Shown: positions 1-9,417 of the stretch, one piece after another
Layout of the letters: each line of letters starts with the position of its first letter
Position numbering within the stretch: position 1 is the first letter of the stretch
Assembly: GCF_014197435.1 (NCBI RefSeq)
Contig: NZ_JACIFP010000001.1
Span: forward strand, 1-64,000
Direction: 5' to 3'
Source of the DNA: Gordonia humi
GTDB lineage: Bacteria > Actinomycetota > Actinomycetes > Mycobacteriales > Mycobacteriaceae
Length of the DNA: 64,000 nt
Position numbers and translations under genes: made by a program
The notes under the pieces: model-generated
The model's database searches: none
What the model saw: only the letters and a program-made list of their open reading frames with translations
What the model was told of the DNA's origin: nothing

Positions 1-1504
1 CACGTTGGCCCGCAGGCTCGTCCCGGCTTCGGGCACCGCGGGCGCCGTCGCGGCCGCGGTGGTCGGCATCTGGAATCCGTTCGTCGCCGAACGCCTTCTG
101 CAGGGCCACTGGAGTCTCCTGATCGGCTACGCGACGCTCGGCCCGATCGTCCTGACCGTACTCGGCCTCGCCGAGGAACGGTCGTGGCGTCGGATCGCCA
201 TGCTGACCGGCTTGTTCGCCGCCGCGGGCTTCACGCCCACCGGGTCGATTCTGGCGTTGGTCGTCGCCGCGGTGACCGCCGTCGCCGCGCGTCCCGGTGT
301 CCGCATGACGCTGATCGGCGCAGTCGGCTGGGTGCTCGCCTCGTCACCGTGGCTGGTGGCGGCGGCGGTCTCGAACGCCTCCGGGTCGTCCGGCGGCGCA
401 GCAGCTTTCGCTCTTCGCGCCGAACCGGGTCTCGGCTCGTTCGGCACCGCGCTCGGACTGGGTGGGATCTGGAACGCCGACGCGGTGCCGACCAGTCGCA
501 CGACGTGGTGGGCCGCCGTCGCGACCGCGTTGTTCCTCCTCGTCGTCGCCACCGGAACGATCGCTCTGCTGCGTTCATCGGCAGGCCCCGTCCCGAAGGC
601 CGAGTGCGGTGCGGATCGCCGTGACGAACCGCGTGTCGAGACCGCCCCCGCGCGTCGCCTCCCTCTCGCCCTGGCCCTCCTCGCCCTCGCCGCCGTCCTC
701 CTCGTCGTCCTCGCCGCCACCGGTCCCGGTCGCACCGCGATGGACGCCGTCCTCGCCGACGTCCCCGGTGCCGGGCTCCTCCGCGACACGCAGAAGTACG
801 TGGCCCTGGCGGTCCCGTTCGCATCGCTCGCCGCGGCCGCGGCGGTCGGCGCGCTTCGCCGTCTGGTGCCGGGTGGTTTCGCCGCGACCGCGGTCGCACT
901 GCTGGTCGCCGCACTGCTTCCCGACCTCGCGTGGGGCGTCGGCGGACAGATCCGACCGGTCACGATTCCCGCCGACTATCAGCGCGTGGTCGACGAGATC
1001 GGCGACGGCGACGGATCGTCCGTCGCGCTCTGGCCGACATCGACGGTCCGCTCTCTCTCGTGGACCGACGGGCCGTCGCTCTCGCCGCTGCCGAGGATGA
1101 TCGACGCCCCGGTCGTCGTCGACGGCACGCTGATCGTGGACGGCGAGCCGCTCGACGCCCCGACCGGGCGCACCGCCGACATCGTCGCCGCGCTGAACGA
1201 CGGCGGCGACCCGCAGCGTCTCGCCGCGCTCGGTGTCGGCTGGGTGGTGGTCGACGAGGCAGATCCCCCGCCGCTGCTCGCCGACTCGCAGGTCACGGGC
1301 GGTGATCGTCTACGCCTGTACCGCATCGCCGACGCCGAGGCGGCGCCGTCGCCGAGTGCGGCGGCCTGGATCTCCGCGATCGGCGCGCTCGCATTGTGGT
1401 GCACAGGCATCGTGTGCGGTGTCGCCGCGGCGATCTATCGACGGCGACCGGACAACTCGTCGAACAGCTCGGCGAATCCGTCCGCCGTCGACGCCCAGGA
1501 GTAG
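1..1504 (+). CDS. Multi-pass membrane protein, C-terminal part (Rv0226c-like by position)
   Basis: The reading frame is open at the left edge, so the true start lies outside the window; the TTG at 5 is only the first possible start codon. About 500 residues are visible, with many hydrophobic segments (GIWNPFVAERLLQGHW near the start, LALALLALAAVLLVVLAAT in the middle) and a last membrane helix before a short serine/asparagine-rich tail. A polar extracytoplasmic stretch lies near residues 320-440. It converges on a glycosyltransferase that is next to a divergent methyltransferase, the same order and orientations as Rv0226c-Rv0225-Rv0224c in M. tuberculosis. The context suggests envelope glycan or lipid assembly, but no catalytic motif was recognised. 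Its last 70 bases overlap the convergent glycosyltransferase. Confidence 0.75.
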   Translation, partial: TLARRLVPASGTAGAVAAAVVGIWNPFVAERLLQGHWSLLIGYATLGPIVLTVLGLAEERSWRRIAMLTGLFAAAGFTPTGSILALVVAAVTAVAARPGVRMTLIGAVGWVLASSPWLVAAAVSNASGSSGGAAAFALRAEPGLGSFGTALGLGGIWNADAVPTSRTTWWAAVATALFLLVVATGTIALLRSSAGPVPKAECGADRRDEPRVETAPARRLPLALALLALAAVLLVVLAATGPGRTAMDAVLADVPGAGLLRDTQKYVALAVPFASLAAAAAVGALRRLVPGGFAATAVALLVAALLPDLAWGVGGQIRPVTIPADYQRVVDEIGDGDGSSVALWPTSTVRSLSWTDGPSLSPLPRMIDAPVVVDGTLIVDGEPLDAPTGRTADIVAALNDGGDPQRLAALGVGWVVVDEADPPPLLADSQVTGGDRLRLYRIADAEAAPSPSAAAWISAIGALALWCTGIVCGVAAAIYRRRPDNSSNSSANPSAVDAQE

Positions 1505-2574
1505 TCCGCCGACCGCTCACGAGCGGCCTCGCCGAGCATCGCGAGCCGCTCGGGGTCGGCGGCCAGCGCGGCGACCGCCTCGGTCAGTCCGTCCAGGTCG
1601 TCGACGAGCACGCCCGTCTCGCCGTCGACGATGGAGTCGGTCAGCCCCGCCGAACCGCGGTACCCGACGGTCGGCACCCCGTGCTGCGCGGCTTCGATCA
1701 CGGCCAGCCCCCACCCCTCTTTGCGGGACGGCATCAGGTGCAGGTCGGCCCCGGCGAGCAGGCCGTGCTTGCGTTCCTCGTCGACGTGACCGTGGAAGGT
1801 CGCACGGTCGTCGATGCCGAGATGTCTTGCGGCTTCCCGTAGTTCGTCGTCCCACCAGCCGCCGCCCACCACGTCCAGGTGCACGTCGACGTCTCGGCCG
1901 CCGAGTTCGGCGACGACCCGCAGAGCGTGCTCGATCTGCTTATGCGGCACGAGGCGCGACACGGCGATGAGTCGCAGGCCGTCGTGGCCGGGGGGTTCGC
2001 CGACTCCGGCGGGTACCGGGTCCACTCCGTTGCGGATCACCGTGATGCGCTCGGCGTCGACGCCGAGGTCGACGAGTTCGGCGGCCGACGGCGCGGACAC
2101 CGTCACGTAGCGGCTACGCCGATGCACCCGCGGCGACACCCGAGACTCCACCCACCAGCCGATCCGCGACAGGACGGGACCGGCGACCGGCCACTGCTCA
2201 CGATGGCAGTGGTGCACGAGGACGACGGTCGGCGCATCGACCAGCAGCCGGGCGAAGAACGGGACACCGTTCTGGGTGTCGACGACGACGTCGGGGCGGT
2301 ACCCGGCGAGCCGGCCTCGACCGACGCGCGCGGCGGCGAGGGTGGCCGCGGCCCGCAGATAGACCGTGAGTCGGCCCCCGGCGCGGAACACGCGGACACC
2401 GTCGACTGCCTGGTGGCGCGGGGCGTCGGGATACGCCGCCGTCAGGAGAGTGACGCGGGAGCCGCGTCGGGCGAGTTCGGCGCCGACGCGCTCCAGGTAG
2501 CGTTCGCTGCCGCCGCCCTGCGGGTGACCGGTGTCGCGCCAGCACAGCAGCAGCACGTCGGTCGGCGGGGTCAC
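1435..2574 (-). CDS. GT4-family glycosyltransferase (Rv0225-like)
   Basis: This is a GT-B fold glycosyltransferase of about 379 residues. The N-terminus carries VLLLCWRDTGHPQGGGSERY, the donor/acceptor loop with the GGGSE motif typical of GT4 enzymes. The C-terminal half has AVSRLVPHKQIEHALRV and the EX7E-type stretch PSRKEGWGLAVIEAAQHGVP, with SAGLTDSIVDGETGVLV following. The start is uncertain: a GTG at 2574 directly precedes the first beta-strand, while the frame stays open to an ATG at 2634 that would overlap the divergent methyltransferase. The gene pairs with that methyltransferase as Rv0225/Rv0224c do. Probable role: sugar transfer in envelope biosynthesis; donor and acceptor are unknown. 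Confidence 0.85.
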   Translation of the reverse strand: MTPPTDVLLLCWRDTGHPQGGGSERYLERVGAELARRGSRVTLLTAAYPDAPRHQAVDGVRVFRAGGRLTVYLRAAATLAAARVGRGRLAGYRPDVVVDTQNGVPFFARLLVDAPTVVLVHHCHREQWPVAGPVLSRIGWWVESRVSPRVHRRSRYVTVSAPSAAELVDLGVDAERITVIRNGVDPVPAGVGEPPGHDGLRLIAVSRLVPHKQIEHALRVVAELGGRDVDVHLDVVGGGWWDDELREAARHLGIDDRATFHGHVDEERKHGLLAGADLHLMPSRKEGWGLAVIEAAQHGVPTVGYRGSAGLTDSIVDGETGVLVDDLDGLTEAVAALAADPERLAMLGEAARERSADYSWASTADGFAELFDELSGRRR

Positions 2575-2602
2575 CCGATCCAGGATATGCGAGACTCGCA
2601 CG

Positions 2603-3358
2603 ATGTCGTCGTCGAGCTTGCGCCGCAGGGCCACCGTGGGCCGATCCGTCCGGTTGTTCGGCGAGTTCCGGCACGAGCAGACCGATCCCGACCGCTTCTA
2701 CCGGGCGCTGGCCGACGACACGGCCGCGATGATCGCCCACCTGCATCCCCGATCGCTCGCCGGTGCGAGCGTTCTCGACGTCGGCGGCGGCCCCGGATTC
2801 TTCGCCGACGCTTTCACCGAACGCAGTGCCCGCTATCTGTCCGTGGAACCCGACGCCGGTGAGATGGAGGCCGCCGGGCTCGACCACCGGACCGCGGTCC
2901 GCGCGCAGGGGCAGCACCTGCCTTTCCGCACCGGCAGCGTGGACGTCTGCTATTCGTCGAACGTCGCCGAGCACACGACGCGGCCGTGGGCGATGGCCGA
3001 CGAGATGGTGCGCGTGACCCGGTCGGGCGGCACCGTCGTGCTCAGCTACACGCTGTGGTGGGGACCGTTCGGCGGCCACGAGATGGGTGTGACCCACTAC
3101 CTCGGCGGCCACCGCGCGGCACGCATGTACACCCGACGGCACGGGCATCCGCCGAAGAACCTCTACGGCGAGTCCCTGTTCCCCGTCACCGCGGCCGCCG
3201 GCTTGCGCTGGGCCCGCTCGACGCCCGACGCGACCCTGCGACTCGCCTTTCCACGCTATCTGCCGGGATGGGCGTGGCCGGTGGCGCGGATTCCGGGCGT
3301 TCGCGAGGTCGCGGCGACGAATCTGGTGCTGGTGTTGGAGAAGAACGCGGCCCGGTGA
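2603..3358 (+). CDS. Class I SAM-dependent methyltransferase (Rv0224c-like)
   Basis: The protein has the Rossmann methyltransferase fold: motif I VLDVGGGPGFFADAF at about residues 51-65, an acidic residue ending beta-2 (SVEPDAGEM), and a motif II/III region SSNVAEHTTRPWAMADEMVR followed by GGTVVLSYT. The stretch GPFGGHEMGVTHYLGG and the C-terminal FPRY...NLVLVLE closely match my recollection of Rv0224c. I chose the ATG at 2603 because the ORF upstream of it lacks similarity and the Rv0224c-type N-terminus (R-R-A-T-x-R-S-x-R-L) begins just after it. It is divergent from the glycosyltransferase with about 28 bases between starts, so the promoters must overlap. Substrate unknown. Confidence 0.88.
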   Translation: MSSSSLRRRATVGRSVRLFGEFRHEQTDPDRFYRALADDTAAMIAHLHPRSLAGASVLDVGGGPGFFADAFTERSARYLSVEPDAGEMEAAGLDHRTAVRAQGQHLPFRTGSVDVCYSSNVAEHTTRPWAMADEMVRVTRSGGTVVLSYTLWWGPFGGHEMGVTHYLGGHRAARMYTRRHGHPPKNLYGESLFPVTAAAGLRWARSTPDATLRLAFPRYLPGWAWPVARIPGVREVAATNLVLVLEKNAAR

Positions 3359-3447
3359 CGCCTGCTCCACCGACCGGAACCGAGGAACGGCTCGGGCTCG
3401 CGGACCCGGCGAACCGTGTCCGCCCGTGCCTCACCTCGGCCCGTACC

Positions 3448-3951
3448 TCACCTCGGCAACGTCGCTCGACACGAGAACGGCCCCAGCCCCGACGTCGACG
3501 ACGCCAACAGATCCTCGCCCTGCATGATCACGCAGGTGATGCGGCCGCGCACGACGATGCCGGTCAACTCCGCGCGACGGTCCACGACGGTCGTCTTCTG
3601 CTGCCACGGGGTGCCGGTGACGGCGACGACCTGCATCCGACGCCCGGTCCGGTAGGTCACGCCGACCACATCGCCGTCACCGGTCAGCTGGTAGGTGACC
3701 GTGCCGGGCTCGCCGGTGGGCCGGGTGTGCGTCGACTCGGGAGTCGACGGCGTGGTCGGCGCCGACGTGGTGGTCGTCCTCGACGAGGTCGTACTGGTCG
3801 ACGGCACTTCGACGACGGTCGTCTGCGGTGCCGCCTCATCGGTGGAGGTGACGTCCTTGACGACGAACACCGCCACCGCGACGAGGGCGATCAGCGCGAT
3901 GCCGACGACCGTCGACAGGATGATCGTGCGGTTGGTGCTCTTGTCGCTCAC
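3448..3951 (-). CDS. MmpS-like membrane-anchored protein
   Basis: A 167-residue protein with one N-terminal membrane helix (TIILSTVVGIALIALVAVAV), a Thr/Ser/Pro-rich linker of about 40 residues, and a beta-rich C-terminal domain. VTYQLTGDGDVVGVTY, the ITC Cys and the FSC Cys near the end reproduce the layout of MmpS proteins, including the paired cysteines. The start is a GTG at 3951 that overlaps the stop of the ABC permease by 4 bases (3948-3951), so the two are probably translationally coupled. MmpS proteins normally accompany MmpL transporters; here the partner is an FtsX-type ABC transporter, which is unusual. The MmpS assignment rests on motif layout, not on a search. Confidence 0.7.
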   Translation of the reverse strand: MSDKSTNRTIILSTVVGIALIALVAVAVFVVKDVTSTDEAAPQTTVVEVPSTSTTSSRTTTTSAPTTPSTPESTHTRPTGEPGTVTYQLTGDGDVVGVTYRTGRRMQVVAVTGTPWQQKTTVVDRRAELTGIVVRGRITCVIMQGEDLLASSTSGLGPFSCRATLPR

Positions 3952-6518
3952 GATTCGACGATAGCCTCCAGCGCACGCGTGCGAGCCGCCGTGACCGCGG
4001 GCCACAACGCGGCGACGACGCCGACGACCGCCGACCCGACCAGTGTGATGCCGATCAGACTCCACGGGATCACGACGCCGTCCAGCCCCCAGTACGCCAG
4101 GGTGCGGATGAGCGGTATCGCGATGGCCAGGCCCAGGACCACGCCCAGGACGGCGCCGAACACCGCGATGTACGTCGACTCCAGGTAGATGGAGCGTCGG
4201 ACCTGCGCACGCGCCATGCCGATGGCCCGCAGCATTCCGATCTCCTTCTTCCGCTCCACGACCGACAGAGCGAGGGTGTTGACGATGCCGAGGACGGCGA
4301 TCGCCAGCGACAGTCCGAGCAGTGCGTACAGGGTCACGAGCATCTGATCGATGGTCGAGGAGACGGTGTTCTTGAACTGCTCCTTGTCCTGGATCTGCAC
4401 GACGAGATACTGCTTCGTGACATCTTCGATCTCACTGCGCAGCTTGTCCACGTCGGTTCCGGGCCGTCCCTTCACCCAGATGGGCGCGGCCTGCCGCATC
4501 GTCTCGACCGGCACCAGCTTCTTGTACGCGTCCTCACCGACGATGCGCTGCCCGATCACCTCGCTGTCTTCGTAGACCCCGGTGATCTTCACCGGCACCC
4601 GGTCGCCGGTGGGTGCGGTGAGGGTGACCTCGTCGCCGAGCTTCCATCCCTGATCGCGGGCCGTCGACGCATTGATCGCGAGCCCGTCGCCGGGCACGTC
4701 GAGACTGCCCTGCTCGGTGTGCACGACGGCGACGTCGTTCAGCGAGCCGCCGAGCGCGGACGACATCCAGAACGGCTGACCGTCGACTTTCGCGGTGGCG
4801 AGCGCCTGACTGATGACCACTCCCGCGTCGGGCACCTTCGAGCGGATGGTGTCGGCGATGCCGATGGGCAGCGGCCCGTTGTTGGTGGCCGTCACGATGA
4901 AGTCGGCGGTCACCCCCTTGTCGACCTCGCTGTTGACGGTCCCCTTGAACGACGTGCCGATGGTGCCGATCACGACGACGAGCATCAGCCCGAGGGTCAG
5001 TGCGAACGCGGTGGCGGCGGACCGTCGCGGGTTGCGGATCGCGTTGGTGCGGGCCAGACGTCCGACGGTGCCGAACGGCTTGGCGAACAGGCTGCCGAAC
5101 GCGCCGACCACCGGCTGCGACAGGGCCGGTGCGCCGAGCACGACCGCCACCACCGCCAGGAGGGCGCCGAGGCCGACGATCAACGCCGGACCGGTTCCCT
5201 CGCCGAGGCCGCCGACCACGAGCGCGAGGACCCCGAGGACCCCGAGGATCGCTCCGACCAACGTGCGGGTGCGCAGCGAACCGGCCCCGGGCTCCACGGT
5301 GGACTCGCGCATCGCCTCGACGGGCGGGATCCGCGAAGCGCGTCGCGCCGGGATCCACGCGCTGAGCATGGTCACCACGACGCCGACGACCAGCGAGGCG
5401 ATCACCGCGGTGACTCCGATGTCGAGGCCGCTGGAAGGCAGTCCCTGCGCCTGCGTCACCGCGAGCATGACGGCCGCGATGCCGATTCCGAGACCGAGAC
5501 CGATCAGACCGCCGATGACGCCGACGATCGACGCCTCGAGCAGCACCGATCGAGACACGTCGCGGCGGCTCGCTCCGATCGCGCGGAGCAGCGCCAGTTC
5601 CTTGTTCCGCTGCGCGACGATCATCGAGAAGGTGTTGTAGATGATGAACGTGCCGACCAGCAGACCGATCGCGGCGAACGCGAGGAACACGGCCTGGATG
5701 ATGGTCAGGAACTGGTCGACCTGCGCTTTCTGGTCTTCGCGGACCTGGTCGCCGGTGCGCACGTCGTACAGTTCGTCAACGGTCTTCGCGTCGCCGAGGG
5801 CCGCGTGGACACGCTCGCGCAGCTGTGCGTCCGAGACACCCGGCCGCGCCGTCATGTCGACCACCGAGACGTACTCCCCGTCGGAGAAGTACTGTTTCGC
5901 GGTCGCCTCGTCGAAGGCGATGCCGACGAACCCGCCGGTGGACGTCGGCATGTCGGTGAGCCCGACGACGGTGACGTCGATCGGATCGGAGATGCCGGTG
6001 CCGAGGACCACCTTGGTCGGCGATCCGACGTGCAGACCAGCTTTGTCGGCGGCGTCCTTGTTGATGAGGATCTCGCCCTCGCTGGTCGGCGCGCGACCGT
6101 CGACGATGTCGCCGTTGGGATCGCCGATGGAGCGACCGGGCGGCAGATACGCCGAGGCGATGCTCGGCGCGCCGCCGGTCTGGATCGGCTTGCCCGCGGA
6201 GTCGGCGACGGTGACGGGGCCGCCGACGTTCTCGACGAGTCGATCGATGCCGAGCTCGTCCTTATCCTTCCTGAGCTTGTCGACGAGGTCGACGGGCACG
6301 CCCGGCGACTGCGGGTCGGCGGCGCTGACCTCGACGGCGACGCCACGCGCGGCGCTGTCGAAGATCGCGTTGAACGCCGATGAGACCGTCGACGTGAACA
6401 TGAGTGCGGCGGCGACGAAGCTGGTGCCCAGGACCACGGAGAACACGGTGAGGACGAGGCGGAGCTTATGGGAGGCGAGGCTGCGGACCGAGACCTTCCG
6501 CATCACTGACGACGCCAT
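3948..6518 (-). CDS. MacB/LolC-type ABC transporter permease with two FtsX domains
   Basis: An 856-residue permease starting at the ATG at 6518, two bases after the stop of its ATPase gene. The order is: N-terminal helix (LRLVLTVFSVVLGTSFVAAALMF), a large extracytoplasmic MacB-PCD-like domain, three helices with the first FtsX domain (IYNTFSMIVAQRNKELALLRAIGAS), a second helix near residue 500, another periplasmic domain, and a final FtsX domain (LALSVVERKKEIGMLRAIGMA) with three helices. The duplicated ER/KKE-x-x-LLRAIG coupling motifs are diagnostic of this superfamily. Such transporters usually move lipids or peptides or transmit mechanical force to outer layers instead of crossing the membrane. 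The substrate is unknown. An in-frame upstream extension to 6827 was rejected because it overlaps the ATPase gene. Confidence 0.92.
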   Translation of the reverse strand: MASSVMRKVSVRSLASHKLRLVLTVFSVVLGTSFVAAALMFTSTVSSAFNAIFDSAARGVAVEVSAADPQSPGVPVDLVDKLRKDKDELGIDRLVENVGGPVTVADSAGKPIQTGGAPSIASAYLPPGRSIGDPNGDIVDGRAPTSEGEILINKDAADKAGLHVGSPTKVVLGTGISDPIDVTVVGLTDMPTSTGGFVGIAFDEATAKQYFSDGEYVSVVDMTARPGVSDAQLRERVHAALGDAKTVDELYDVRTGDQVREDQKAQVDQFLTIIQAVFLAFAAIGLLVGTFIIYNTFSMIVAQRNKELALLRAIGASRRDVSRSVLLEASIVGVIGGLIGLGLGIGIAAVMLAVTQAQGLPSSGLDIGVTAVIASLVVGVVVTMLSAWIPARRASRIPPVEAMRESTVEPGAGSLRTRTLVGAILGVLGVLALVVGGLGEGTGPALIVGLGALLAVVAVVLGAPALSQPVVGAFGSLFAKPFGTVGRLARTNAIRNPRRSAATAFALTLGLMLVVVIGTIGTSFKGTVNSEVDKGVTADFIVTATNNGPLPIGIADTIRSKVPDAGVVISQALATAKVDGQPFWMSSALGGSLNDVAVVHTEQGSLDVPGDGLAINASTARDQGWKLGDEVTLTAPTGDRVPVKITGVYEDSEVIGQRIVGEDAYKKLVPVETMRQAAPIWVKGRPGTDVDKLRSEIEDVTKQYLVVQIQDKEQFKNTVSSTIDQMLVTLYALLGLSLAIAVLGIVNTLALSVVERKKEIGMLRAIGMARAQVRRSIYLESTYIAVFGAVLGVVLGLAIAIPLIRTLAYWGLDGVVIPWSLIGITLVGSAVVGVVAALWPAVTAARTRALEAIVES

Positions 6519-6520
6519 AA

Positions 6521-7309
6521 TCACTGCTTCTCGGTCGTCGAGTCGCCGCCCGGCGCGACGTCGTCGAGGTGCCTCATGACCTCGAAGACGTCGTCGGCGG
6601 ACGGACGCTGCAGTTCGCGGACGAGCTGCCCGTCGGCGAGGAAGACGACGCGGTCGGCGTAGGCCGCCGCGCGCGGATCGTGGGTGACGATGACGACCGT
6701 CTGGTTGAACTCGTCGGTGGCGGCGCGCAGGATGTCCAGGACCTCCCCGGACGAACGCGAGTCGAGGTTGCCGGTCGGCTCGTCGCCGAAGATGATGTCC
6801 GGGCGTCCGACGAGGGCGCGCGCACATGCGACGCGCTGCTGCTGGCCGCCGGAGAGTTCACTGGGACGATGCGACAGCCGGTCTGTGATGCCGAGTCGGC
6901 CGACGACGGTGTCGAACCATTCGCGGTCCACTTCCCGGCCCGCGATGCCCTGCGGGAGCGTGATGTTCTCCTCCGCGATCAGCGTCGGCACCAGATTGAA
7001 CGCCTGGAAGACGAAGCCGATGCGGTCGCGCCGCAGCTTGGTCATCTCCTTGTCGGAGAGACCGGCCAGCTCGACGCTGCCGATCCGCACCCGGCCGCCC
7101 GACGCGGTGTCGAGGCCGGCGAGACAGTGCATCAGCGTCGACTTGCCCGAACCGGACGGCCCCATGATCGCGGTGAACTCACCGCCCCGGAAGTCGATCG
7201 ACACGCCGCGCAGTGCATGCACCACCGTGTCGCCGGACCCGTATGTCTTCGTCAAACTCTCGGCGCGCGCGGCGATCTGCTCCGGCTGTTCTGCAGCTGC
7301 GTGTGTCAT
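6521..7309 (-). CDS. ABC transporter ATP-binding protein (LolD/MacB type)
   Basis: A 262-residue ATPase with Walker A GPSGSGKST, Q-loop region GFVFQAFNLVPTL, signature LSGGQQQRVACARAL, Walker B IIFGDEPTGNLDS and the switch His in VIVTHD. The sequence is characteristic of the ATPases that pair with FtsX-like permeases. It is the first gene of the ATPase-permease-MmpS-like operon, with 2 bases to the permease. The ATG at 7309 gives the N-terminus MTHAAAEQPEQIAARA, a normal lead-in to the first beta-strand. About 200 bases upstream separate it from pckG and contain a regular array of binding-site-like sequences at 7403-7470. Confidence 0.95.
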   Translation of the reverse strand: MTHAAAEQPEQIAARAESLTKTYGSGDTVVHALRGVSIDFRGGEFTAIMGPSGSGKSTLMHCLAGLDTASGGRVRIGSVELAGLSDKEMTKLRRDRIGFVFQAFNLVPTLIAEENITLPQGIAGREVDREWFDTVVGRLGITDRLSHRPSELSGGQQQRVACARALVGRPDIIFGDEPTGNLDSRSSGEVLDILRAATDEFNQTVVIVTHDPRAAAYADRVVFLADGQLVRELQRPSADDVFEVMRHLDDVAPGGDSTTEKQ

Positions 7310-7402
7310 AGGTACAAGAGTTCCAAACGATGCGCCGATGCGCTATCGGGGGATGGCCCTGAGAACTCCAGTCGGGCGTCGCCCCCACAGAACTCGACTA
7401 CG

Positions 7403-7470
7403 CATTCGCGGCACCCGGCGACATTCGCGGCATTCGAGAATGCCGCGGATGTTACCGAATGCCGCGAATG
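7403..7470. promoter_or_regulatory. Four 11-base sites at exact 19-base period (putative operator array)
   Basis: CATTCGCGGCA occurs at 7403-7413 and 7422-7432 on the + strand. Its reverse complement occurs at 7441-7451 (TGCCGCGGATG, one mismatch) and 7460-7470 (TGCCGCGAATG). The start positions are exactly 19 bases apart, and the two outer pairs face each other, making an 18-base perfect inverted repeat at 7419-7436 and 7456-7473. The array lies 94-170 bases upstream of the ABC ATPase start and 38 bases beyond the pckG stop. It could be an operator for the ABC operon or a structured 3' end of the pckG transcript; the fixed period favours protein binding. Confidence 0.6.
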
Positions 7471-7508
7471 TCGTTCAGGGGTGGACGCCCCACGCGAAGC
7501 GGTGAGGC

Positions 7509-9329
7509 TCAGCTCAGGCGCGAACGGAGGCCCTCGAGTTCGTTGGCCAGTGCGGTCGGGAGCTTGTCACCGACGAAGGAGAACCACTCCTCGATGCTCG
7601 GCAGCTCGTTCAGCCACTCGTCGTCGTTGACGGCGAGAGCCTCGGCGACGTCCTCGATCGGGACGTCCAGCCCGGTCAGATCGAGCTCCTCCGGCTTGGC
7701 GACGATGCCGATCGGGGTCTCGACGCCGTCGACGTTGCCCTCGATGCGGTCGACCATCCACTTCAGCACACGGCTGTTCTCACCGAAGCCCGGCCACAGG
7801 AAGCGGCCGTCCTCGCCGCGACGGAACCAGTTGACGTAGAACACGGCGGGCAGCTGCGCACCGTTGCGGCGACCGATGTTCAGCCAGTGCTCGAAGTAGT
7901 CGCCGACGTGGTAGCCGAGGAACGGCAGCATCGCCATCGGGTCGCGGCGGACGGTGCCGACCTTGCCCTCGGCGGCGGCGGTCTGCTCCGAGCCGACGGT
8001 GGCGCCCATGAAGACGGCGTGCTCCCAGTTGCGGGCCTGCGTGACCAGCGGAACCGTGGTCTTGCGGCGGCCGCCGAACAGGATCGCCGAGATCGGCACG
8101 CCCTGCGGGTCGTCCCACTCGGAGGCCAGAGTCGGGCACTGCGCCATCGGGGTGCAGTAGCGCGAGTTCGGGTGGGCGGCCTTCTCACCGGACTCCGGGG
8201 TCCAGTCGTTGCCCTTCCAGTCGATGAGGTGCTCGGGCGCCTCGCCGATGCCCTCCCACCACACGTCGCCGTCGTCGGTGCGCGCGACGTTCGTGTACAG
8301 GGTGTTGCCCGCCTCGATGGTCTGCATCGCGGTCGGGTTCGAGTCCATGCCGGTGCCCGGCGCGACGCCGAAGAAGCCGAACTCCGGGTTGACGGCGTAC
8401 AGCTGTCCGTCCTTGCCGAAGCGCATCCATGCGATGTCGTCGCCCACGGTCTCGGCCTTCCAGCCGTCCAGGGTCGGCAGGATCATCGCGAGGTTGGTCT
8501 TACCGCACGCCGACGGGAAGGCGGCCGCGACGAAGTAGACCTTGTTCTCCGGCGAGGTGAGCTTGAGGATGAGCATGTGCTCGGCCAGCCAGCCCTCGTC
8601 GTGCGCCATCGCCGATGCGATGCGCAGCGCGTAGCACTTCTTGCCCAGCAGCGCGTTGCCGCCGTAGCCCGAACCGTACGACCAGATGATGCGATCCTCG
8701 GGGAACTGCACGATGTACTTGTCCGGGTTGCACGGCCACGGGACATCGTCCTGACCGGGCTCGAGCGGCGCGCCGACCGAGTGCAGGGCCTTGACGAAGA
8801 AGCCGTCGGCGCCGAGGGTCTTGAGGACGTCGTTGCCGACACGGGTCATGACGCGCATCGACAGGACGACGTACTCGGAGTCGGTGATCTCGACGCCCAG
8901 CTTGGGGTCGTCCGAGCCGAGCGGGCCCATGCAGAACGGGACCACGTACATGGTGCGACCGTGCATGCACCCGCGGTACAGCTCGGTCATGGTGGCGCGC
9001 ATCTCGTCGGGGTCGACCCAGTTGTTGGTCGGGCCCGCTGCCTCTTCGGTCTTGGAACAGATGAAGGTGCGCGATTCGACGCGGGCGACGTCGGCGGGAT
9101 CCGAGAGAGCCAGGAACGAGTTCGGCTTCTTCTCGTCGTTCAGCTTCACCATGGTGCCGGACTCGACCAGCTGGGACGACAGGCGGTCCCACTCCTCGTC
9201 GCTGCCGTCCGACCAGACCACCCGGTCGGGCTGCGTCAGCTCAGCAACCTCAGCCACCCAGGCGAGAAGCCCGGCGTGGGTTGTCGGGGCGTTTCCGGGC
9301 TCGAGGCCAGGAATGGTCGCAGCGGTCAT
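7509..9329 (-). CDS. pckG: Phosphoenolpyruvate carboxykinase (GTP)
   Basis: This 606-residue enzyme converts oxaloacetate and GTP to phosphoenolpyruvate and CO2, the entry to gluconeogenesis in the cytosol. The kinase P-loop is visible as [14 protein letters not shown], the GTP-type signature follows, and [39 protein letters not shown] and ELDLTGLD complete the family pattern. Length matches the family (about 600). In M. tuberculosis the same enzyme (Rv0211) lies next to the Rv0210-Rv0209-trmB genes, as here. The enzyme would be needed for growth on fatty acids, alkanes or sterols, consistent with other genes in the window. A 15-base palindrome lies about 90 bases upstream of the start. Confidence 0.97.
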   Translation of the reverse strand: MTAATIPGLEPGNAPTTHAGLLAWVAEVAELTQPDRVVWSDGSDEEWDRLSSQLVESGTMVKLNDEKKPNSFLALSDPADVARVESRTFICSKTEEAAGPTNNWVDPDEMRATMTELYRGCMHGRTMYVVPFCMGPLGSDDPKLGVEITDSEYVVLSMRVMTRVGNDVLKTLGADGFFVKALHSVGAPLEPGQDDVPWPCNPDKYIVQFPEDRIIWSYGSGYGGNALLGKKCYALRIASAMAHDEGWLAEHMLILKLTSPENKVYFVAAAFPSACGKTNLAMILPTLDGWKAETVGDDIAWMRFGKDGQLYAVNPEFGFFGVAPGTGMDSNPTAMQTIEAGNTLYTNVARTDDGDVWWEGIGEAPEHLIDWKGNDWTPESGEKAAHPNSRYCTPMAQCPTLASEWDDPQGVPISAILFGGRRKTTVPLVTQARNWEHAVFMGATVGSEQTAAAEGKVGTVRRDPMAMLPFLGYHVGDYFEHWLNIGRRNGAQLPAVFYVNWFRRGEDGRFLWPGFGENSRVLKWMVDRIEGNVDGVETPIGIVAKPEELDLTGLDVPIEDVAEALAVNDDEWLNELPSIEEWFSFVGDKLPTALANELEGLRSRLS

Positions 9330-9417
9330 GCGGATCTCCTCAGTAACGGCGATACCTGCGCCAGTAGTTCCGTCCAGGCGCAGTTGGCATCGAGGATACG
9401 CGGTGTATGCACACTTC

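Noticed and set aside
4719..6383. Open frame of about 550 codons opposite the ABC permease
   Set aside because: Its Asp/Arg/Gly-rich translation has no recognisable domain, while the minus strand has helices and FtsX motifs.
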